Shown piece after piece: positions 7,160-11,392 of a stretch of 11,392 nt of DNA. Source of the stretch: Gammaproteobacteria bacterium (lineage in GTDB: Bacteria > Pseudomonadota > Gammaproteobacteria > Eutrophobiales > Eutrophobiaceae). Location: the NCBI GenBank assembly GCA_016198885.1, contig JACQHV010000018.1, forward strand, positions 1 through 11,392, written 5' to 3'. Within the stretch, counting starts at the first letter, position 1. The number at the start of each line of letters is the position of its first letter. A program made the translations under genes and the position numbers. Under the pieces are notes generated by a model. The model ran no database searches. It was given only the letters and a program-made list of their open reading frames with translations, and was not told the DNA's origin.

Positions 7160-7732
7160 CATTGCTGATAACGTCTTGAAATGTTCATGACTTGAATCCC
7201 TCAGCCATTCGAACAATACGGATTCTGCGTTACAGGTGATGATGCCGGATTGACACATTCTTTGCAGGGCCGCCTCATAATTTTCCCGCTGCCGTGAACA
7301 CACACCATCTATAACTACAAAGATATTGAAACCAGCATTCAGTAAGTCAATCGCTGTCTGTAAAACACAGATATGTGCTTCCAAACCCAGTAAAATGACC
7401 TGTTTGCGTCCGCAATTACTCAACTCATTGATGAAATTATCAGCTTCGGCACAGGAGAAACAGGTTTTTTCAAACCTTCTGGAATTTTCAGGCAATACTT
7501 CGTTAATGTCGGGATCGAGTGGCCCCAGTCCTTTTGGATATTGTTCAGTAGCGAATACAGGAACTGACAGGATACCTGCCGCTTTAATCAGCATAATTGA
7601 GTTACGTTTAAGTCTTGCCAGGACTTTCATCGGCATTGCGGCGGTCAGGTGCGTTTGTACATCAATCACTACAAGGCAACTATTCTCAGCCCTGCATAAC
7701 AGTGAGGTATTTGCAGAGTTCTGATCAGGCAT
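7151..7732 (-). CDS. isochorismatase-family cysteine hydrolase (ISOC1/2-like)
   Basis: A 193-residue cytosolic protein of the isochorismatase-like alpha/beta hydrolase fold. The expected catalytic triad is visible: D24 in V-V-I-D-V-Q, K89 in F-E-K-T-C-F-S, and nucleophile C122 in G-L-E-A-H-I-C-V-L. The E-A-x-x-C and K-T-C-F-S motifs match the ISOC1/ISOC2 (YcaC-related) group better than true isochorismatases of siderophore synthesis or nicotinamidases. The substrate is unknown for most of this group. The ATG at 7732 has a good upstream CAGGAA ribosome binding site, and the gene starts 41 nt after the tolC stop, so it is probably the last gene of that operon. Nothing in its sequence explains a link with efflux. 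Confidence 0.88.
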   Translation of the reverse strand: MPDQNSANTSLLCRAENSCLVVIDVQTHLTAAMPMKVLARLKRNSIMLIKAAGILSVPVFATEQYPKGLGPLDPDINEVLPENSRRFEKTCFSCAEADNFINELSNCGRKQVILLGLEAHICVLQTAIDLLNAGFNIFVVIDGVCSRQRENYEAALQRMCQSGIITCNAESVLFEWLRDSSHEHFKTLSAMVR

Positions 7733-7773
7733 AAATTATTTCCTGCATCCGGCTATTGTTGATTATCTTTATA

Positions 7774-9096
7774 TTATTCCAGCCATCCATTGATCTGTTG
7801 CAGATCATCTGGAGAAAGTGTGCCTGCAGCTTTTTTCAGGCGCAGACTGTCTAAAATATAATCATAACGGGAACGTGCATAATCACGTTTGGCCTGTAAT
7901 GTAACACGTTCAGAGGCAACGACATCAACAGCCGTGCGCGTACCCACTTCGAAGCCCGCAACAGTGGCCTGCAGGGCGGTTTCGCTGGAGATCACGGTCT
8001 GATTCAGGGCCTTGACCTGACTGATACCAGAGATAACACCAAGAAATGCCTCGCGTGTCTCCCGCTGTGCGGCACGATGCTGTTGTTCCAGACGTTCCAG
8101 TGCCTGATCGTAGAGTTCGCGTGCTTCACGTGTCTGGGAATTGACCAAGCCACCTTCATACAAGGGGACATTTATTTCCAACCCGACAGATGTGGAATCA
8201 ATTTCAGTCTGACCGAATCGCCCTCCTGTTGAATTGAAACCGTGATTAGCTACAAGGTCAACGGTTGGGTAATGCCCTGAATTCTGAATCCTGATTTCCT
8301 GGCGTGCAGTTTCCAGTTGATGTTTGGCAGCAATAATTAGCAGATTTTGTTCCTGGGAAACCTCGGTCCAGGCCTCTATCTTGTCCGGTTCAGGACTGAC
8401 GAGTGGCATTGATTCACCCAAGGGTGCGAGTGCGGTCAGGTATTCACCTGTTATCTCGCGTAATGCCTCACGGGTATTATCAATGTTATTTTCTGCCGCA
8501 ATTTCATTGGCAACGGAACGATCGTATCCGGCTTGCGCCTCCTGCACGTCTGTGATCGCTATCAGACCGACATCAAATCGCTGTTTTGCCTGCTCCAGCT
8601 GCCGGTTAAGAGAATTTTTCTCGGCACGGACGAATTCAAGATTATCAATGGCTGCAAGAACTTCAAAATAACGTTCGGTAACACGCAGAAGCAAATCCTG
8701 CTGTGAGGCATCAAGCTCTGCCCGGGCCTGTTGAATTATACTGTCCGCCTGATCCAGGGCAAGATAGCGATCGTAGTGGTAAACAGGTTGGGTGATATCC
8801 AGTGCATAACCGCGGCTGCCAAAATTGACTTCTCCACCGGCGCCAACAGTGGAATCCGTGGAGATATCCTGATTATTAACACCGGTATTCGCGCTGAGAT
8901 TGATTAATGGCAATAACTGTGAACGGGCCTGGGGTTTGGCCTCGAGGGTTGCGCGATAGGATGCCTGTGCCTGTTTGTATACCGGATCACTGGTTTCGGC
9001 AAGCGTATATACCTGCAGGAGATCTTCTGCGTGTAATTCTGGACAGACTAGCAGAGCTATCAAGGTACAAGTAAATATTATTTTTTGATTATACAA
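7774..9096 (-). CDS. tolC: TolC-family outer membrane channel protein
   Basis: A 440-residue protein with an N-terminal signal peptide (basic n-region, hydrophobic core about 7-17, likely cleavage after L-H-A at 23) followed by two outer-membrane-efflux repeats. Landmarks are an N-terminal E-T-S-D-P-V-Y-K-Q-A-Q segment, a mid-protein F-D-V-G-L-I-A-I-T-D-V-Q-E-A-Q, its second-repeat counterpart F-E-V-G-T-R-T-A-V-D-V-V, and long heptad-rich helices. TolC trimers form the outer-membrane exit duct for tripartite efflux pumps and type I secretion. No pump or adaptor gene is adjacent. The reading frame has no ATG near its start: the frame is closed by TGA just upstream, and TTG at 9096 is preceded by GGATGA at a good distance. 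The usable codons are therefore TTG (preferred) or the ATT before it. It is co-directional with the rhodanese gene, 81 nt away. Confidence 0.92.
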   Translation of the reverse strand: MYNQKIIFTCTLIALLVCPELHAEDLLQVYTLAETSDPVYKQAQASYRATLEAKPQARSQLLPLINLSANTGVNNQDISTDSTVGAGGEVNFGSRGYALDITQPVYHYDRYLALDQADSIIQQARAELDASQQDLLLRVTERYFEVLAAIDNLEFVRAEKNSLNRQLEQAKQRFDVGLIAITDVQEAQAGYDRSVANEIAAENNIDNTREALREITGEYLTALAPLGESMPLVSPEPDKIEAWTEVSQEQNLLIIAAKHQLETARQEIRIQNSGHYPTVDLVANHGFNSTGGRFGQTEIDSTSVGLEINVPLYEGGLVNSQTREARELYDQALERLEQQHRAAQRETREAFLGVISGISQVKALNQTVISSETALQATVAGFEVGTRTAVDVVASERVTLQAKRDYARSRYDYILDSLRLKKAAGTLSPDDLQQINGWLE

Positions 9097-9102
9097 AATG
9101 AA

Positions 9103-9108
9103 TCATCC
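9103..9108 (-). promoter_or_regulatory. ribosome binding site that decides the TTG start of tolC
   Basis: On the - strand this reads GGATGA, with 9 nt between its GGA and the TTG at 9096. The ATG inside it opens a frame that stops within a few codons. The only in-frame candidates near the signal peptide are therefore TTG 9096 and ATT 9099, and the spacing favours TTG. Confidence 0.6.
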
Positions 9109-9177
9109 GTGTTAGATGCTGTTAATTCTTTTTATGAAGCGTATCGTAAACTATTTCAGCTGCAACATATACACCTC

Positions 9178-9498
9178 TTAATATTGCGGCATGGTTTGAT
9201 CAATGGATGTTGCCCATGCATCAACACCACCTTCAAGACTGGTAACTTTGTTAAAGCCGCGTTCCGCAAGATAATTGGCAACCTGCAAGCTGCGTATCCC
9301 ATGATGGCAAATCACAACAATCTCCTTTTCCGGATCAAGCTGTTCAACGGAAGAGGGGATCAGGTGCATGCTGATGTTAACAGATCCATCAATATGACAT
9401 ATCTGGTATTCCCAGGGTTCACGGACATCCAGTAATAATAGGGAACCGTTTTTATCTAGATCTGCTTTCAATTGTTCAGCGGTCAGTTGTTTTGTCAT
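9178..9498 (-). CDS. single-domain rhodanese-like sulfurtransferase (GlpE-like)
   Basis: A 106-residue cytosolic protein made of one rhodanese domain. L-L-D-V-R-E-P-W-E-Y starts at residue 22, then H-I-D-G-S-V-N-I, and the active-site loop C-H-H-G-I-R-S with the persulfide-forming Cys64. Such proteins carry sulfane sulfur from thiosulfate or other donors to acceptors such as cyanide or thioredoxin-type proteins; the natural partner is unknown. The start chosen is the ATG at 9498. A longer version starting with TTG at 9540 would add 14 unconserved residues inside the upstream methyltransferase gene and has no ribosome binding site. With the ATG start, the gap to that gene's stop is 7 nt, so translational coupling is likely. 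Confidence 0.9.
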   Translation of the reverse strand: MTKQLTAEQLKADLDKNGSLLLLDVREPWEYQICHIDGSVNISMHLIPSSVEQLDPEKEIVVICHHGIRSLQVANYLAERGFNKVTSLEGGVDAWATSIDQTMPQY

Positions 9499-9505
9499 TA
9501 TAAAA

Positions 9506-10171
9506 CTATAAAGAGAATCGTTGTGGTTGTGGCGCGCCAATCAGGGCAGGCAAATCCGTTTCAAACAGAACTTCTCTGGACCATTCCTTATTTCCGATAC
9601 GTGTAAGCAACAACGCTTCCATGACTGGAGATTCCCCTGTTATCACAAACAGGCGCCCGCCAGCCGCAAGCTGTTCCTGAAAACAGGGTTCGAGTACAGG
9701 GACCGACCCGGTAACAACGATCACATCATAGGGACTTGCTTTCTCCCATCCATTTATCGCGTCTCCTGTTTTCAGGTTGACATTATTAATATTGTATCGT
9801 TTAAGCTTTTTATCAGCTTGCCCGGTAAAGTCCCCATAAATATCCACACTTGTTACCTCACGTCCGGATTTTGCCAGCAATGCGGTCAAATACGCACATC
9901 CGGTGCCAATCTCAAGGATTTTGTCGCCGGATTTTATGTTCAGACTTTGCACGAGGCGCGCCTCAACCTTGGGCGTCATAGTTATCTGGCCGTGAGCCAG
10001 GGGTATATTGGTGTCAGCCAGGGCGAGTTGCCGATATTCTTCAGGTATAAAGTCTTCACGGTGAATTTCCGCTATCAGGTTGAGCACAGTTTGATTGAGC
10101 ACTTCCCATGGTCTGATTTGTTGCTCAATCATGTTCAGGCGGGCCTGATCAAAGTTCATGCGCGTATTCAT
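9506..10171 (-). CDS. divergent PCMT-family SAM methyltransferase
   Basis: A 221-residue Rossmann-fold methyltransferase of the protein-L-isoaspartate O-methyltransferase family (COG2518). The N-terminus M-N-F-D-Q-A-R-L-N-M-I-E-Q-Q-I-R-P-W is typical of the pseudomonad-type homologue next to tolC. The SAM motif E-I-G-T-G-C-A-Y lies at about 87-94, with V-T-S-V-D-I after it. Where true Pcm enzymes have the active-site G-Q-T-I-S and a D-x-I-x-V-T-A-A motif, this one has G-Q-I-T-M-T-P-K and V-V-T-G-S-V-P, so isoaspartate repair is doubtful and the substrate is unknown. The start is ATG 10171 or the in-frame ATG 10159, which matches homologues best; the frame could open at TTG 10201, but that is unlikely. 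It is the first gene of the - strand operon, 7 nt before the rhodanese. Confidence 0.85.
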   Translation of the reverse strand: MNTRMNFDQARLNMIEQQIRPWEVLNQTVLNLIAEIHREDFIPEEYRQLALADTNIPLAHGQITMTPKVEARLVQSLNIKSGDKILEIGTGCAYLTALLAKSGREVTSVDIYGDFTGQADKKLKRYNINNVNLKTGDAINGWEKASPYDVIVVTGSVPVLEPCFQEQLAAGGRLFVITGESPVMEALLLTRIGNKEWSREVLFETDLPALIGAPQPQRFSL

Positions 10172-10205
10172 TATCCGGTAGATTATCTCAAAAATTGCCA
10201 AGCAA

Positions 10206-10225
10206 CCTCTGATTAAATTAAGAGG
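10206..10225. repeat. inverted repeat at the 5' end of the pcm transcript
   Basis: CCTCT (10206-10210) and AGAGG (10221-10225) flank a 10-base AT-rich spacer. It lies just downstream of the - strand promoter at 10232-10259, around the expected transcription start. It could be an operator or a 5' mRNA hairpin. The arms are short, so chance is possible. Confidence 0.3.
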
Positions 10226-10231
10226 CTCCGC

Positions 10232-10259
10232 AGTATAGATAGGTATTGCCTTTTTTCAA
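10232..10259 (-). promoter_or_regulatory. sigma-70 promoter for the pcm-rhodanese-tolC operon
   Basis: On the - strand the -35 box is TTGAAA (10259-10254) and the -10 box is TATACT (10237-10232), separated by 16 bp. Each differs from consensus by two bases or fewer. Transcription would start near 10225, about 55 nt before the methyltransferase ATG at 10171. No comparable promoter was seen in the 81-nt gap before tolC. Confidence 0.65.
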
Positions 10260-10283
10260 CCGCATAAGCACTTGAAAAATGAA

Positions 10284-10312
10284 GAAAAGCAAAAATCGCT
10301 TTTTTGCTTTTC
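10284..10312. terminator. strong AT-rich hairpin, terminator-like, in the divergent region
   Basis: GAAAAGCAAAAA (10284-10295) pairs perfectly with TTTTTGCTTTTC (10301-10312): a 12-bp stem with a 5-base loop. It has only three G-C pairs and no separate T-tract beyond the stem. It lies between two divergent promoters, where no known transcript ends, so its role is unclear. It could block antisense or readthrough RNA, or be a protein-binding site. Confidence 0.4.
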
Positions 10313-10314
10313 GA

Positions 10315-10342
10315 CCCTGAAAAACGTCAGGGACGACTTTTT
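10315..10342 (+). terminator. second hairpin plus T-run upstream of thiC
   Basis: CCCTG (10315-10319) pairs with CAGGG (10328-10332), and a TTTTT run follows at 10338-10342. A mutually exclusive stem, CGTC (10325-10328) with GACG (10332-10335), shares the same bases. It starts 3 bases after the preceding hairpin. It resembles a small terminator or a REP-like palindrome. It would lie upstream of the likely thiC transcription start, so it is not part of the riboswitch. Confidence 0.35.
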
Positions 10343-10353
10343 CATAGGTTCAA

Positions 10354-10365
10354 TATATTATATAT
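10354..10365 (+). promoter_or_regulatory. candidate -10 region for thiC
   Basis: The run TATATTATATAT contains TATATT (10354-10359) and TATTAT (10356-10361), the only -10-like hexamers just upstream of the riboswitch. Transcription from here would start around 10368, shortly before the riboswitch. No good -35 hexamer lies at 16-18 bp, so the exact promoter is uncertain. Confidence 0.35.
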
Positions 10366-10381
10366 GGCATTAAGCATGAGT

Positions 10382-10463
10382 AGTGCGGCTAGGGGCGCCC
10401 GTAGGGGCTGAGAGTGACCCTTGAACCTGATCCGGTTAATGCCGGCGTAGGAAAGCAAGCACT
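10382..10463 (+). ncRNA. TPP riboswitch (THI box) in the thiC leader
   Basis: The conserved thi-box core is present in order: CTGAGA (10408-10413), ACCC (10417-10420), TTGAACCTGATCCGG (10421-10435), and GGCGTAGGAAAG (10444-10455). P1 is formed by AGTGC (10382-10386) with GCACT (10459-10463). A CCGG/CCGG stem (10432-10435 with 10442-10445) closes one arm. It binds thiamine pyrophosphate and reduces expression of the downstream thiamine gene. It ends 51 nt before the thiC ATG. No terminator with a U-tract lies in that gap, so control is more likely at translation initiation. Confidence 0.95.
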
Positions 10464-10481
10464 TTCACACCATAACAGGCG

Positions 10482-10507
10482 CTCATACTCTTTTAAGTTT
10501 GAGGGAG
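10482..10507 (+). promoter_or_regulatory. thiC ribosome binding site with possible masking hairpin
   Basis: GAGGGAG (10501-10507) is a strong Shine-Dalgarno sequence 7 nt before the ATG at 10515. Upstream CTC (10488-10490) can pair with GAG 10501-10503, and CTC (10482-10484) with GAG 10505-10507. This would hide the Shine-Dalgarno sequence in a hairpin with a 10-base loop. The pairing is weak, and its role as the riboswitch's expression platform is inferred. Confidence 0.45.
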
Positions 10508-10514
10508 TTATATC

Positions 10515-11392
10515 ATGAGTGCTATACCACAATCATACCTGAGCAGGAAAGCTAGGGTCGATCAACAGTCTGTCCAGGCCTTGCCGAATTCACGCAAGGT
10601 TTATGTGCAGGGGAGTCGTCCGGATCTACGTGTTCCGATGCGCGAGATCTCACTTTCTGATACCCCCGCTGATTTCGGTGTGGAAAAAAATCCTCCACTA
10701 ACTGTATATGACACATCCGGTCCCTATACTGATCCTGAAGTGAAGATCGATATTCGCATGGGACTTTCAGCGCTACGTACTGCGTGGATTGAGGAACGCG
10801 CTGATACGGAACAGTTGAAAAAGTTTACTTCTGAGTACGGTCGCAGAAGGATGCAGGATCCTGGACTGGTCCATCTTCGTTTCGATTATTCACAGGCGCC
10901 AAAACGTGCAAAATCAGGGCGTAATGTCTCTCAATTACATTACGCAAGACAGGGGATAATCACACCTGAAATGGAATTTATTGCGATTCGGGAAAATCAG
11001 AAATTGCAGGAATACAGGAATACGGAATTATGTAAACGGCATCCCGGCATGGGATTCGGCGCGGAATTACCGGATGAAATTACTCCAGAGTTTGTCCGTG
11101 CTGAAGTAGCGAAGGGACGCGCAATTGTTCCGGCCAATATCAATCATCCCGAAATCGAACCAATGATCATTGGCCGGAATTTCCTGGTCAAGGTCAATGC
11201 CAATATCGGAAATTCGGCGGTGACCTCATCTATAGAGGAAGAGGTTGAAAAAATGGTGTGGGCTATCCGCTGGGGTGCGGATACGGTGATGGACCTGTCA
11301 ACCGGAAAACATATCCATGAAACACGGGAATGGATCATCCGGAACTCACCTGTACCTGTAGGGACAGTTCCAATCTACCAGGCGCTGGAAAA
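10515..11392 (+). CDS. thiC: phosphomethylpyrimidine synthase ThiC, N-terminal part (runs off the window)
   Basis: An open frame of 292 codons plus 2 bases continues past the window end. ThiC is a radical-SAM [4Fe-4S] enzyme that turns aminoimidazole ribotide into HMP phosphate, the pyrimidine half of thiamine. The visible part is the N-terminal ThiC-associated domain (K-V-Y-V-Q-G-S-R-P-D-L-R-V-P-M) followed by Y-D-T-S-G-P-Y-T-D-P, L-H-Y-A-R-Q-G-I-I-T-P-E-M-E-F-I-A-I-R-E-N, and the start of the barrel with S-S-I-E-E-E-V-E-K-M and G-A-D-T-V-M-D-L-S-T-G. The full protein is about 630 residues in E. coli, so roughly half is missing, including the C-terminal Cys cluster that binds the iron-sulfur cluster. 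The ATG has a strong GAGGGAG ribosome binding site and sits downstream of a TPP riboswitch, which confirms the start. Confidence 0.97.
   Translation, partial: MSAIPQSYLSRKARVDQQSVQALPNSRKVYVQGSRPDLRVPMREISLSDTPADFGVEKNPPLTVYDTSGPYTDPEVKIDIRMGLSALRTAWIEERADTEQLKKFTSEYGRRRMQDPGLVHLRFDYSQAPKRAKSGRNVSQLHYARQGIITPEMEFIAIRENQKLQEYRNTELCKRHPGMGFGAELPDEITPEFVRAEVAKGRAIVPANINHPEIEPMIIGRNFLVKVNANIGNSAVTSSIEEEVEKMVWAIRWGADTVMDLSTGKHIHETREWIIRNSPVPVGTVPIYQALE

Noticed and set aside
9499..9540. N-terminal extension of the rhodanese starting at TTG 9540
   Set aside because: There is no ribosome binding site, it overlaps the methyltransferase end, and the ATG at 9498 gives a normal single-domain rhodanese.
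9521..10216. 231-codon + strand open frame
   Set aside because: It is the antisense shadow of the methyltransferase gene, whose protein has clear family motifs; the + strand product resembles nothing and is rich in Cys and His as expected for a shadow.

Overview
The window reads as chromosomal DNA of a gammaproteobacterium of moderate G+C. The support is a GlmS and a GlrR/QseF-type sigma-54 activator that both resemble enterobacterial and pseudomonad proteins along their length, a TolC-family protein next to the divergent PCMT-like methyltransferase found beside tolC in pseudomonads, and a thiC with a TPP riboswitch. There are no transposases, integrases, CRISPR arrays or phage genes. The genus cannot be assigned from the sequence.

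Left edge (1-345): the 3' end of a tRNA, most like tRNA-Pro, then a small hairpin and a strong intrinsic terminator (100-126). About 220 bases without a gene follow. They hold two adjacent TGT...ACA dyads that could be an operator.

Left block, all on the + strand (346-7129): a short Sel1-repeat exported protein or lipoprotein, glmS (first enzyme of the hexosamine pathway to UDP-GlcNAc), a GlrR/QseF-like sigma-54 response regulator, a stand-alone HPt protein, and a large membrane hybrid histidine kinase (CHASE sensor, HisKA, HATPase, REC, REC). Gaps are 19-63 nt, so this is probably one transcription unit. The last three genes contain every part of a His-Asp-His-Asp phosphorelay ending in a sigma-54 activator. 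In E. coli the GlrR regulator acts with sigma-54 on the glmY small RNA, which raises GlmS synthesis. Finding a GlrR-like regulator beside glmS, with the usual simple kinase replaced by a hybrid kinase plus HPt, is the most interesting point in the window.

Right block, on the - strand (10259 down to 7151): a good sigma-70 promoter, then a divergent PCMT-family methyltransferase, a single-domain rhodanese, a TolC-type outer membrane channel protein with a probable TTG start, and an ISOC1/2-like isochorismatase-family hydrolase. It converges on the kinase gene with a 21-nt gap.

Right edge, + strand (about 10340-11392): thiC, cut by the window end, preceded by a TPP riboswitch and a strong Shine-Dalgarno sequence. 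The pcm/thiC divergent region also holds two unexplained stable hairpins.
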